Shown in pieces: positions 1 to 6,787 of a stretch of DNA of 9,468 bases. The DNA lies in the NCBI GenBank assembly GCA_964535025.1, contig CAZHRW010000277.1, positions 1-9,468 on the forward strand, in the 5' to 3' direction. Below the pieces are notes generated by a model. It saw only the letters and a program-made list of their open reading frames with translations. It searched no databases and was not told the origin of the DNA. The DNA is from JAAYZK01 sp964535025. Its GTDB lineage: Bacteria > Planctomycetota > Phycisphaerae > SM23-33 > FEN-1343. Both the position numbers and the translations under genes were made by a program. How positions within the stretch are numbered: position 1 is the first letter of the stretch; every line of letters starts with the position of its first letter.

Positions 1-139
1 CTTAACAAACGCGAGGTATCTCGGTATTGCAACTCCGAAATTCGAAGTCCTGTTCAGGCCAAGACTTGAGTTTTTCAAGGTGCCTTCAAAAGTGGCATCC
101 TGTTCACACCGTGAAAAAACTTTCCCGACCCGCGCCCCC

Positions 140-1645
140 CTACACCGAGCCGCGCGACTCGCTCCAGAGGCTCAGGCGGGCAAGGAGGTAGAGCATCGCC
201 GCCAGGGCGGTCCCGACGAGGTGGCCGATGAAATCCCGCCACTGCGCCGAGCGGGTCGACAGCACCGCCTGGAGCACCTCGCCGGCGGCAGCCGCCAGGA
301 CGCTGAGGCCGACGCCGATCGGGATCGCCAGAGGACGACCCGACAGCAGCCACAGGAGCATCTGCGCTACGAGCCAGCCGACGAACAGGTGGAGAAGCGT
401 GTCGCTGCCGCCCAGGGAAAATGCCATCCACGACAACAGGCCCATCCGCCCGACCAGCGCCAGGACGATGCTGAGGGCCCCGGCAACCGCGACCACCCGC
501 CAGCCGCGTCGCTGCGGCGAGCGACGGCCGAGGGCGGCCGGGCCGAGGGCCCACAGGGCGGCGAACAGGACGTTGATGCCGGGGCTGAACAGTCCGCCCG
601 GCGCCAGCCACGCGGTCGTGACGAGCACCAGCGTCAGCCCGCCGAGCAGGGCGCGGCCGTGGCGGCCATCGCGGATCGCCGTGCGCATGGCCAGCGCCAG
701 GCCGATCAGCAGGCACGCGGCCAGCCAGGCGACGCCGCCGGCGCCGACGGTCCCGTTCAGGAGGGCCAGGCTGCTGGTCCAGGGGGTTACGTCGGAGAGG
801 GCTTCGCCGCCGTGCCCGACCCAGCCGGCGACGCCGCGGGGCCAGGCGGGCATGGGCAGCCAGCCCAGGTCGCGGGCGCCGGCCGCGGCCAGGCCGCCGG
901 CCAACAGGGCGACGGCGAGATAGCGGACCGCCCCGCGGCCGATCAGCGCCGACGCGATCAGCAGCGTCGCCGCGGCGGCAGCCATCACCAGGACGACACT
1001 CGGCGGATACAGCACCGACAGGGCCGCCGCGGCGATCACGGCCACGCCAAGCCGTCCCCGCCGCTCGACGCGGCGCAGCAGCGGTTCGCCGGCGGTCTGG
1101 CGGCGGGCGGCCAGGGGCAGGCAGATCATCGCCGCCCCGGTCCAGCCCATCATCGCGAGCATCAGGTCGCTGTCGCTGCGGGTGCCGATCAGCAGGCCCA
1201 GCAGCGCCGCGGCGACGGCGGCCAGGCCGGCGGCGGTGGTGACGATCGCCGGCGCCGCCCCGCCGGCCAGCCAGTCCTGCGCCAGGAGCACCACCACGGC
1301 GATCAGCCCCGCCTGGGTGACCAGCGACGCCTCGAACTGCCCGGCCAGCGGCCGGGGCCGCGTCGTCGCCGGGGTCATGCCGTCGCTGAACATGTGGACG
1401 GTGCCCAGCAGCCACAGGCTCATCAGCGCCAGGTGCATCCAGTGGCCCGGCACGCGGGTGTTTTCGGTCAGCGAGCGGTCGATCAGCCACAGCCCCAGCA
1501 GCGCCGCCAGCGCCACGCCCAGGGCGGTCCATCCCTCGATGCTCGGCCACATGAGCGTCACCGGAGCCAGGACGACCGTCAGCAGCAGCGCCCCGCGGCC
1601 GAGGGTCCTGAGGTGGGCGGCGTTGGTTCCCGACGGCACCGGCAC
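140..1645 (-). CDS. Multi-spanning membrane protein with C-terminal VanZ-like domain
   Basis: A 501-aa polytopic membrane protein. The start is a GTG whose rbs AAGGAG (plus-strand 1652-1657) sits 6 nt upstream; longer in-frame starts would run into the divergent gene and lack hydrophobic coding character. About the first 400 residues are a run of hydrophobic segments rich in Ala, Leu, Gly and Val, with no domain I can name. The C-terminus fits VanZ-like proteins: residues 413-419 (GSDTLLH), then GEVLQ at 455-459 and QWRDFIGHLVGT at 468-479, keeping the Asp, His, Glu-x-x-Gln and Asp residues of that family. VanZ-like domains are linked to glycopeptide (teicoplanin) tolerance and cell-envelope functions, but most members are uncharacterised. 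The gene is divergent from the TIGR03790 operon. About 140 bp follow its stop before the window ends. The VanZ-like call is fairly sure; the function of the long N-terminal part is unknown. Confidence 0.85.
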   Translation of the reverse strand: MPVPSGTNAAHLRTLGRGALLLTVVLAPVTLMWPSIEGWTALGVALAALLGLWLIDRSLTENTRVPGHWMHLALMSLWLLGTVHMFSDGMTPATTRPRPLAGQFEASLVTQAGLIAVVVLLAQDWLAGGAAPAIVTTAAGLAAVAAALLGLLIGTRSDSDLMLAMMGWTGAAMICLPLAARRQTAGEPLLRRVERRGRLGVAVIAAAALSVLYPPSVVLVMAAAAATLLIASALIGRGAVRYLAVALLAGGLAAAGARDLGWLPMPAWPRGVAGWVGHGGEALSDVTPWTSSLALLNGTVGAGGVAWLAACLLIGLALAMRTAIRDGRHGRALLGGLTLVLVTTAWLAPGGLFSPGINVLFAALWALGPAALGRRSPQRRGWRVVAVAGALSIVLALVGRMGLLSWMAFSLGGSDTLLHLFVGWLVAQMLLWLLSGRPLAIPIGVGLSVLAAAAGEVLQAVLSTRSAQWRDFIGHLVGTALAAMLYLLARLSLWSESRGSV

Positions 1646-1760
1646 TGGAAGCTCCTTTGCAGCGCGAAACAGCCTTACGTCTGTTGCCCGAGCCGTTATA
1701 ATGGCCCAAGTCGCTTGACGATGCCATCTATACTTTGCTTTCGTGGTCTCGAGGGACAAC
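1646..1760. promoter_or_regulatory. Divergent intergenic region with candidate promoters
   Basis: This 115-bp gap between the two divergent starts is the only AT-richer stretch in this part of the window. On the plus strand TTACGT (1675-1680) and a consensus TATAAT (1697-1702) are 16 bp apart and would start transcription near 1709. A second -10-like TATACT lies at 1729-1734 but has no well-spaced -35. The TATAAT also reads TATAA on the other strand, so it could serve both directions, though the minus-strand -35 is poor. The rbs of the plus gene (GAGGG, 1751-1755) and of the minus gene (AAGGAG, 1652-1657) mark its edges. Sequence-based prediction only. Confidence 0.45.
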
Positions 1761-3437
1761 ATGGGCAGACGGTCCGCAGTGGTCGTGTCGGTCCTGGCGT
1801 TCGTCGCCGCCTCGGCGGCGGCCCTGGAGCCGGCCGAGGTCGTCGTCGTGGTCAACAGCGCCGAGGCCGAGTCGGTCGCCCTGGGGCGGTTCTACTGCGC
1901 CAAGCGCGGGGTCCCCGAGACCCACCTCGTCGCGCTGGACCTGCCGACCGACGCGACGATCTCGGCGGAGGCCTTCGAGACGAAGCTGCGCCGGCCGCTC
2001 CGCGAGGCGATCGCCGAGCGAGGCCTGGCCGATCGCGTCCGCTGCCTGCTGACGGTCCGCGGCGTGCCCTACCGGCTGGCGGCCGACCAGCCGCCCGAGC
2101 AGATCGAGGCGATCATCGCCTGGTGCGGCGAGGCCGCCCAGCGGGCCCGCCGGCGGGTCGCCCGCAATATCCTGCTGCTGGAACGGATCGGAACCGACCT
2201 CCCCCCCGGCACGGCCGCCGACGAGGCCGATCCCGAGGACCTCTCGACGCTCTTCGCCGACCTGCCGGAGCCCCCGTCGCAAGCGGACCGCATGGATGAA
2301 CTGGTCCGGCGCTTCAGCCTGACCTACCGGGAAAAGGCCGGCCAGCTCAACCGCTTCGACGACCCCGCCCGCCGCGCCGTCGCGGGGCGGCAACTGGTGG
2401 GGCTGTACCTCGACACGTTCGGGCAGGTCGGCTGGCCCGCCGCCGTCAAGGTCGTCGGCCCCGACGTCCTGACCGTCCCCGCCGACTACGCCCGGCGGAT
2501 CAGCAAAGCCAGGGACGAGGCCGTGCGACTGATGAAGATCCCCAACCCCGACCCGCGGATCTTCGCGGAGGTCGAGCGGCACCTGAGGATCACCAACGGC
2601 GCGGTGGGCATCTACGGGACACTCACCGACCATCGCGCCCGCATCGCCGATCGCCCCACCGACAGCCGCGCCGCCGTCGACAGCGAACTGAGCCTGCTGT
2701 TCTGGGACGAGTACGTGCGGGAAGAGCACCTGCCCAACTACCTGATGTGGCGTCACGCGTCCAAACGGGCCCGGATCGAGCGGCAGTACGGGCGGGTCCT
2801 GATGGTGTCGCGGCTCGACGGCCCGTCGGCGGCGACCGTGATGCGAATGGTCCTCGACGGCCTGGCCGCCGAGGACACGGGGCTCAGCGGAACGTGCTAC
2901 GTGGACCTCGCCGGCCCGGTGGCCCCGTCGCGGGCCTACCAGAAGGACATGATGGAACTGGCCCATTCGCTGCACACCTACTCGACCGTGCCCGTCAAGG
3001 CCGATCTGTCCGTGATGCCCTTCGGGCCCGACGAGTGCCCCCAGGCCGCCCTGTACGTGGGCTGGCACAGCCCGAACAAGTACATCGACGCGTTCGACTG
3101 GCAGACCGGGGCGATCGGCTTCCACGTCGCCGCGACCGAGGCGCTCGATCTGCGCGACGGCGACAGCCGGCGCTGGGTGCCCCGCCTGCTTGCCTCGGGC
3201 GTCGTGGCCACGATGGGCGCCGCCGATGAGACGAACGTGACGGCGTTCCCCTCGTCGGCGGACTTCTACGCCCTGCTGCTGACCGGCAAATTGACCGTGG
3301 CCGAGGCCTACTGGCGGACGACGCCCCTGGCCAGTTGGCGGCTGATGCTCCTGGCCGACCCGCTCTACTGCCCCTTCCGCAACGCGCCGCAGGAGCTGGA
3401 ACTGAGCCCACACCTGATGCCGGGGGCGCGGCCATGA
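1761..3437 (+). CDS. TIGR03790-family secreted protein
   Basis: A 558-aa protein starting at an ATG with GAGGG 5 nt upstream; a GTG at 1743 is in frame but has no rbs and would spoil the signal peptide. Residues 1-21 form a signal peptide (basic MGRR, hydrophobic core, Ala-rich end), so the mature protein is probably exported. The mature part matches TIGR03790: a first strand VVVVVNSAEAES with the following 'YCAKRGVP' (near 27-55), RCLLTVRGVPYRL around 95-107, SRLDGPSA at 350-357, GWHSP at 434-438, and the C-terminal block with AIGFHV, WVPRLLASGVVATMGA and LMLLADPLYCPF. The family is widespread but sporadic in Planctomycetes, Verrucomicrobia, Acidobacteria, Cyanobacteria and others, and has no assigned function. 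It is the first gene of a three-gene operon and shares the overlap ATGA with the kinase downstream, so the two are probably translationally coupled. Family assignment is firm; function is unknown. Confidence 0.9.
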   Translation: MGRRSAVVVSVLAFVAASAAALEPAEVVVVVNSAEAESVALGRFYCAKRGVPETHLVALDLPTDATISAEAFETKLRRPLREAIAERGLADRVRCLLTVRGVPYRLAADQPPEQIEAIIAWCGEAAQRARRRVARNILLLERIGTDLPPGTAADEADPEDLSTLFADLPEPPSQADRMDELVRRFSLTYREKAGQLNRFDDPARRAVAGRQLVGLYLDTFGQVGWPAAVKVVGPDVLTVPADYARRISKARDEAVRLMKIPNPDPRIFAEVERHLRITNGAVGIYGTLTDHRARIADRPTDSRAAVDSELSLLFWDEYVREEHLPNYLMWRHASKRARIERQYGRVLMVSRLDGPSAATVMRMVLDGLAAEDTGLSGTCYVDLAGPVAPSRAYQKDMMELAHSLHTYSTVPVKADLSVMPFGPDECPQAALYVGWHSPNKYIDAFDWQTGAIGFHVAATEALDLRDGDSRRWVPRLLASGVVATMGAADETNVTAFPSSADFYALLLTGKLTVAEAYWRTTPLASWRLMLLADPLYCPFRNAPQELELSPHLMPGARP

Positions 3438-4555
3438 CGGGCGTGACCGCGGGCCGACCCGACGGTCGCGTCGAGCTGTTCGTCCCCGGCCGCCTGTGCC
3501 TGTTCGGCGAACACAGCGACTGGGCCGCCCAGTTCGGCATCGCCAAGGGCTACTGCCTGGTCATCGGCACCGACCAGGGCCTCCGTGCGACGGCGGCGCC
3601 GGCCGACGACTTCCGCATCGACACCGCACTGCCCACCGACGACACCGCGCCGCCCTCCCGCCACCGTGGGATGCGTGCGGCGTGGGACAGCGCCGCCCTG
3701 CTGGAGGCCGCCGAGGACCTCGGCGAGTTCTTCCGCTACTGCGCGGGCGTGGCCTACGTGGTCAAGGAGCGCTTCGACGTCGGCGGGCTGGACCTGCGGA
3801 TCCACCGCATGGACCTGCCGCTCAAGAAGGGCGTCTCCAGCTCCGCGGCGGTGTGCGTCCTGGTGGCCTCGGCGTTCGACCGCGTGTACGACCTGGGCCT
3901 GTTCCCCCACGAGATCATGGAACTGGCCTATCTCGGCGAACGCCGCACCGGCTCGCGCTGCGGGCGGATGGACCAGGCGTGCTTCTTCGGCAAGACGCCC
4001 GTGCTGCTGACCTTCGGCGCCGACGACCAGATCCGCGTCGAGCCGGTCTTCCCCTCCGCCCCCGTCAGCATGCTGCTGGTCGACCTGGCCGGGCGGAAAG
4101 ACACGATCCGCATCCTGGCCGACCTCCGCCAGGCCTACCCCGACAGTCCCACCCTCCAGGATGCCCTCGGCGCGGCTAACGAGCGCATGGTCCGCCGCGC
4201 CTACCGCGCCCTGTCGGCCGGCGATGCCCCGGCCCTAGGCGCGTGCATGACCGAGGCCCAGGCGCTGTTCGACCGGCAGGTGGCGCCCCACAGCCCGCAG
4301 GAGCTGGCCAGCCCCCTGCTGCACGAGGTGCTCACGCTGGAGGCGATCCGGCCGCACATCCACGGGGGCAAGGGCGTCGGTAGCCAGGGCGACGGGACGG
4401 CCCAGCTCGTCCTCCGCGAGCCGTCCGACGGGCCGGCGATCGCCGAAATCCTCCACCAGCGCTTCCCCAACATGCGGTGCTTCGGGCTGTCGATCGTGCC
4501 CGCCGGCGCTGCCGCACAGGCCGACCCATGGACCACGACACCCGCGAAGCCGTAG
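3434..4555 (+). CDS. GHMP-family small-molecule (sugar) kinase
   Basis: A 373-aa cytoplasmic kinase. The ATG overlaps the upstream stop (ATGA), which fixes the start and implies coupled translation. All three GHMP motifs are present: motif 1, PGRLCLFGEHSDW at 18-30 (compare the galactokinase signature GRVNLIGEHTDY); motif 2, the glycine/serine ATP loop LPLKKGVSSSAA at 128-139; and motif 3, HGGKGVGSQGDG at 310-321. GRMDQ at 177-181 corresponds to the catalytic Asp region of the galactokinase and sugar kinase branch. The family transfers phosphate from ATP to sugars, mevalonate, homoserine and similar substrates. Motif 1 and GRMDQ favour a sugar or sugar acid, but the substrate cannot be read from sequence. 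The C-terminus overlaps the next gene by 28 bp. It lies in an operon with a secreted protein and a membrane-anchored one, not with recognisable nucleotide-sugar genes. Confidence 0.88.
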   Translation: MTGVTAGRPDGRVELFVPGRLCLFGEHSDWAAQFGIAKGYCLVIGTDQGLRATAAPADDFRIDTALPTDDTAPPSRHRGMRAAWDSAALLEAAEDLGEFFRYCAGVAYVVKERFDVGGLDLRIHRMDLPLKKGVSSSAAVCVLVASAFDRVYDLGLFPHEIMELAYLGERRTGSRCGRMDQACFFGKTPVLLTFGADDQIRVEPVFPSAPVSMLLVDLAGRKDTIRILADLRQAYPDSPTLQDALGAANERMVRRAYRALSAGDAPALGACMTEAQALFDRQVAPHSPQELASPLLHEVLTLEAIRPHIHGGKGVGSQGDGTAQLVLREPSDGPAIAEILHQRFPNMRCFGLSIVPAGAAAQADPWTTTPAKP

Positions 4556-5427
4556 GCCGTCTCGCCCGCTGGTGCCTGCTGGGCGTCGCCGCGGCCGGCG
4601 GGCTGCTCGCGGTGACCGCCGAGCTGAGCGCCCTGGAACCGACGTTCCGCGCCGGGCGGGCGCGGGTCGTCTTGGCCGATGCCGCCGCGCGCGTGGACCG
4701 CTACGCCCGCCTGCCGGTGATCAGTCGTCCGCCGCTTGGCCAGACCATCCCCGGCTACTATTGGCGGGATTCCCGCGGGCGCCTCAGCGAGCTGTACATC
4801 AGCCGCAAGTCCCAGACCGCCTACTTCCCCCTGGGCGAAAATGTCCCGCCCGGACGGCTGCGCTTCCACGCCGTCGCCAACCCCTACAGCGCCTACGCCC
4901 CCGGCTGGGGCGGCGCGTCGGTGTTCCTCTATCCACCGAACACCCCCCTGGTCGCCGTGGATACGCGGGCGATCCTGACCGGGCCGCATGACGACCGGTC
5001 CGATCCACATGCCCCGGGCGCCCCGGCGGCGGGGACATTCCACCTCGCGGCCGAGCCGGGGAGCCTTTGGCTGGCCCGCCTCGCCGAGGTGCGGCCGGTG
5101 GCCTACTTGGCGCCCGTGCCGCTGGAGACCTACGACGCCTGCCGCGAAACCCTCCGGGCCGCCCCGCCCGGTGCGGTGCTCGCCGCGGCCGACACCTGGC
5201 AGCGGCCCGCCGACATCGACGCCATGCTCGAGACGCTCCGCTTCACGCAGCAGTACCTCCGCCATCCCGTCACACTCGTCACCACCGACGCCGCCCTCGC
5301 CGACGCCGCCCGACACGACGACATCCCCGTCGTCCTCGTCGGCGTCTACCCCACCGCCGTCGACCGCGGCGTCAACGTCCGCGACTGGACCGCCGCGCAG
5401 GCGTGGCTCGTCGATCAGACGCCGTGA
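4528..5427 (+). CDS. Uncharacterised membrane-anchored protein
   Basis: A 299-aa protein I do not recognise. The chosen ATG lies inside the kinase gene (28-bp overlap) and has only a weak AGG 8 nt upstream, consistent with coupled translation in the same operon. Residues 14-31 form one hydrophobic segment after a short N-terminus with two Arg, so it is probably a signal anchor or uncleaved signal peptide with the rest outside the membrane. The middle is rich in aromatic residues (PGYYWRDS, AYFPLGE, ANPYSAYAPGWGG, VFLYPPN). Residues from about 225 on look like a small alternating alpha/beta fold (TLVTTDAALADAARHDD, then IPVVLVGVYP). There is no repeat, cysteine pair or catalytic signature. The gene keeps the very high GC and third-position G/C bias of its neighbours, so it belongs to the native chromosome. 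It is the last gene before the accessory region. Confidence 0.75.
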   Translation: MDHDTREAVGRLARWCLLGVAAAGGLLAVTAELSALEPTFRAGRARVVLADAAARVDRYARLPVISRPPLGQTIPGYYWRDSRGRLSELYISRKSQTAYFPLGENVPPGRLRFHAVANPYSAYAPGWGGASVFLYPPNTPLVAVDTRAILTGPHDDRSDPHAPGAPAAGTFHLAAEPGSLWLARLAEVRPVAYLAPVPLETYDACRETLRAAPPGAVLAAADTWQRPADIDAMLETLRFTQQYLRHPVTLVTTDAALADAARHDDIPVVLVGVYPTAVDRGVNVRDWTAAQAWLVDQTP

Positions 5428-5770
5428 CCGCCCGCCCGATCGGAATCCGACTCCCCCGGTAACCCCGCGACCCTCGTGGTGCCGCGCCGCGGCCATCGTT
5501 GATCCGTGCAAAAGAGAGGCCAGCTCTTTCGCCAGGTGCGACCAGACCTGTCACGGGCACCTGTTAGGCAATGGCGGGCGCTGGGTCGGTATGGATGAGC
5601 AGGCCCTTGACGCGTTGAGCCCATTGCTGAGAATCCGGATGGCTTACCCTCGAAAGGATCGTTTCCGCCCCGGCCACATCTGCCCGCTGCTGCTGCCGAT
5701 GTCGTCGCGTTCGGGGCAAGGATGGACCGACGCGACCGCGGCGTCGCCATCATCCCCCGTCCGCCGCCCC
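5428..5770. other. Region without recognisable gene
   Basis: About 340 bp between the 299-aa gene and the terminator. Open frames cross it on both strands, but none starts with a convincing rbs or resembles a known family. Two weak inverted repeats are visible: AAAGAG (5511-5516) with CTCTTT (5524-5529), and CAGGTGC (5533-5539) with GCACCTG (5557-5563). Neither has a T-run. A read-through frame from about 5592 continues into the antisense of the tRNA relic and is not a credible gene. Confidence 0.5.
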
Positions 5771-5800
5771 CAAAGAAAAACGGACGCCTGTGGCGTCCGT
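5771..5800 (-). terminator. Intrinsic terminator of the tRNA-Val locus
   Basis: A perfect 9-bp GC-rich stem, ACGGACGCC (5780-5788) and GGCGTCCGT (5792-5800), with a 3-nt loop. On the minus strand it is followed at once by TTTTTCTTTG, a standard Rho-independent terminator tail. On the plus strand CTCTCTTTT follows, so it may act in both directions. It lies about 28 bp beyond the 3' end of the minus-strand tRNA remnant, so it was probably the original tRNA terminator, left in place when the 5' part of the tRNA was displaced. Confidence 0.85.
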
Positions 5801-5828
5801 CTCTCTTTTCGCCCATTGACGGGGGCAC

Positions 5829-5874
5829 TGGGCCGTACTGGACTTGAACCAGTGACCTCCTGCGTGTCGAGCAG
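5829..5874 (-). tRNA. tRNA-Val(GAC) 3' half only; probable attachment-site scar
   Basis: Read on the minus strand this is a tRNA from the anticodon arm to the discriminator base. The T arm is perfect (ACTGG, loop TTCAAGT, CCAGT), followed by acceptor strand ACGGCCC and discriminator A; CCA is not encoded. The anticodon loop TCGACAC carries GAC (Val), but position 33 is C in place of the invariant U, and the outermost anticodon-stem pair is G-G. Upstream of the anticodon stem there is no D arm and no GGGCCGT acceptor partner, so it cannot fold into a tRNA. A 3' half next to its own terminator is what remains when an element integrates into a tRNA 3' end. By that logic the inserted DNA lies at higher coordinates, and any rebuilt tRNA would be beyond the window. 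Confidence 0.75.
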
Positions 5875-5876
5875 CG

Positions 5877-6109
5877 ATACGCCCGTCGTAACCCACGCAG
5901 AGACGCCACTTACGACCCCGCCAAACGGCGCTCGCACCACTGCTTGCACCAGCGACGCGAAACTCGCCGTTCTGGCCGACTTGCTGGCCGATCTGCCCGG
6001 CCCCCAGCGCCGCGAAGTCATCGCCAGCCTGCCGCCCACCGACCGCGTATCGATTGCGCGGTTGCTTATCAGCCAGCAGCATGAAGACATACCTGGTGAC
6101 GCTTGGTAG
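5877..6109 (+). pseudogene. Relic of an integrase-like C-terminal tail (copy A)
   Basis: This stretch joins the tRNA scar and has no start of its own. Positions 5929-5956 are nearly identical (two mismatches and one 4-nt gap) to 9227-9258, which lies in the tail of the tyrosine recombinase at the right end of the window. After that the plus-frame reads a clean amphipathic tail, LADLLADLPGPQRREVIASL followed by PPTDRVSIARLLISQQHE, ending at TAG 6107-6109. The 4-nt gap shifts the frame between the two halves. The last part has a partner at 6581-6640 with mostly third-position differences, so it was once under protein-level selection. I read it as the end of a degenerate recombinase gene. The link to a recombinase rests on the short shared stretch and is moderate. 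Confidence 0.5.
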
Positions 6110-6133
6110 AATCGCTCAGAACGAGATTGAGCC

Positions 6134-6565
6134 ATGATTTTCGATCCAGCCAAGCAACTTGCCGATGGTGCAAAGATTCTCGATCCGGTGCTATGTCCAC
6201 ATGGGTTCGTGTTCGAGCCTGGTGCGACGGGGAAGGGATCGGGCGGACACTTCGCCTCTGGCCGTTACCGCCGGAATGATCGGGTGCTCGAACTCCACTA
6301 TCGCTGGGGGCTGGGGATCGTCCTGTACCGGATTGGCGACACAGAGCTTGCTCACAACACGTACATGAAGCTCCTTGGGGTGTCAGGCCAAAGCGAATTC
6401 ATGCGATCTGCCCTGGACAAGACGCTCAATGGCTTTACGAGATTGAAGGCGGACCTCGAGCGATTCGCAGGGGACTTCTTGTCTGGCGACGGAGCTCAGT
6501 TCATCGAACTCGCTCGTCGTTTCAAGGACGACCCCGGGATGTTCTCAGGTTTCAAGGCAATCTGA
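6134..6565 (+). CDS. Orphan hypothetical protein, 143 aa
   Basis: A compact soluble protein of unknown function. The ATG at 6134 has no strong rbs (only GAG-like stretches upstream). A central block around residues 35-75 reads GSGGHFASGRYRRNDRVLEL, then HYRWGLGIVLYR and ...YMKLLG. It resembles a loosely defined family of small hypothetical proteins with a 'GSGG-F-SG' plus 'LELH-R--LG-V-Y' core, which I recall only as uncharacterised. The C-terminal half is helical and charged. There is no signal peptide, membrane segment or catalytic motif. Codon use is more relaxed than in the operon to the left. It stands alone between two relics of the same tail type (ending at 6109 and beginning about 6569), like a single-gene cassette. 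Confidence 0.7.
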   Translation: MIFDPAKQLADGAKILDPVLCPHGFVFEPGATGKGSGGHFASGRYRRNDRVLELHYRWGLGIVLYRIGDTELAHNTYMKLLGVSGQSEFMRSALDKTLNGFTRLKADLERFAGDFLSGDGAQFIELARRFKDDPGMFSGFKAI

Positions 6566-6568
6566 ACA

Positions 6569-6652
6569 GATGCTTGGACCGCCCTGCCGCCCACAGACCG
6601 GGCCGCCATCGCCAGATTGCTGGTTTCGCAGCAAACAAGCCCGCTTTCTTAG
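6569..6652 (+). pseudogene. Second relic of the integrase-like tail (copy B)
   Basis: Directly after the orphan gene's stop, and in the same frame, the sequence reads TDAWTALPPTDRAAIARLLV, then SQQTSPLS and TAG at 6650-6652. This matches copy A (SLPPTDRVSIARLLISQQ) in 13 of 18 residues or better, with nucleotide changes concentrated at codon third positions. It has no start and is too short to be a gene. The TAG falls inside the left arm of the inverted repeat that follows. Confidence 0.5.
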
Positions 6653-6693
6653 CCACGGCCACTAAGAAAGCGAAGCGGCGTATCCTTTCTTAG
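6642..6693. repeat. Perfect 11-bp inverted repeat plus a third copy (possible AbiEi operator)
   Basis: CGCTTTCTTAG (6642-6652) and its exact complement CTAAGAAAGCG (6662-6672) are separated by 9 bp. A third copy, CTTTCTTAG (6685-6693), can pair with the middle arm in place of the first. There is no T-run, so a simple terminator is unlikely. It lies 20 bp upstream of the -35 box of the abiE promoter. In studied AbiE systems the antitoxin represses its own promoter by binding inverted repeats, so this is a reasonable operator candidate. Confidence 0.6.
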
Positions 6694-6713
6694 TGCGCCC
6701 AACGGTGATTCCC

Positions 6714-6742
6714 TTGACACAGGCCGACAGAAGCTATTGAAT
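6714..6742 (+). promoter_or_regulatory. Sigma70-type promoter of the abiE operon
   Basis: A consensus -35 TTGACA (6714-6719) and a -10 TTGAAT (6737-6742, four of six consensus bases) are separated by 17 bp. Transcription would start near 6749, leaving a leader of about 40 nt before the ATG at 6788. The start point falls at the left edge of the 6748-6775 inverted repeat. Confidence 0.6.
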
Positions 6743-6747
6743 AGAAA

Positions 6748-6775
6748 CTGCGTTAGTTGCCGATAAGTAACGCAG
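6748..6775. repeat. 8-bp inverted repeat over the abiE start site (possible operator)
   Basis: CTGCGTTA (6748-6755) and TAACGCAG (6768-6775) are perfect complements around a 12-nt spacer; a further TT/AA pair lies inside after one G-G mismatch. It overlaps the predicted transcription start and lies 12 bp before the antitoxin ATG, where repressor binding would block transcription. As RNA it would be a small leader hairpin. Its position suggests a second AbiEi binding site, but its sequence differs from the 6642-6693 repeat. Confidence 0.5.
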
Positions 6776-6787
6776 AGACTATTCACC

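Noticed and set aside
65..115. Small hairpins CTTGA/TCAAG (65-79) and TTCAC/GTGAA (103-115) after the VanZ-like gene
   Set aside because: Five-base arms only, and no clear terminator geometry for the minus strand.
1715..1734. TTGACG and TATACT read as one promoter
   Set aside because: The two boxes are only 8 bp apart, which cannot bind sigma70; each can at most be part of another promoter.
75..2299. Very long open frames opposite or out of frame with the VanZ-like gene (739 and 550 residues)
   Set aside because: They are rich in Arg, Gly, Ala, Pro, Gln and His with no domain, and lie over a frame with clear membrane segments and an rbs. They reflect the lack of stops in GC-rich DNA.
1728..3413. 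561-residue minus-strand open frame
   Set aside because: It is the antisense of the TIGR03790 gene, whose motifs are unmistakable. The composition (GQ-, DHH- and R-rich) is typical of a shadow.
4201..5511. 436-residue minus-strand open frame
   Set aside because: It is antisense to the kinase end and the 299-aa gene, low in complexity, and has no rbs or domain.
5511..5529. AAAGAG/CTCTTT hairpin as terminator of the kinase operon
   Set aside because: The 6-bp AT-rich stem has no T-run after it; too weak to call.
5533..5569. Possible integron attC site: inverted repeat CAGGTGC/GCACCTG followed by GTTAGGC
   Set aside because: GTTAGGC fits the core consensus, but the complementary GCCTAAC-type partner is missing and no integron integrase or cassette array is visible.
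4988..6109. Plus-strand frame of 373 residues crossing the 299-aa gene, terminator and tRNA scar
   Set aside because: It passes through a terminator and the antisense of a tRNA (reading GLEPVTSCVSS, a familiar tRNA artefact). Only its last part, from about 5929, has coding character, reported as relic A.
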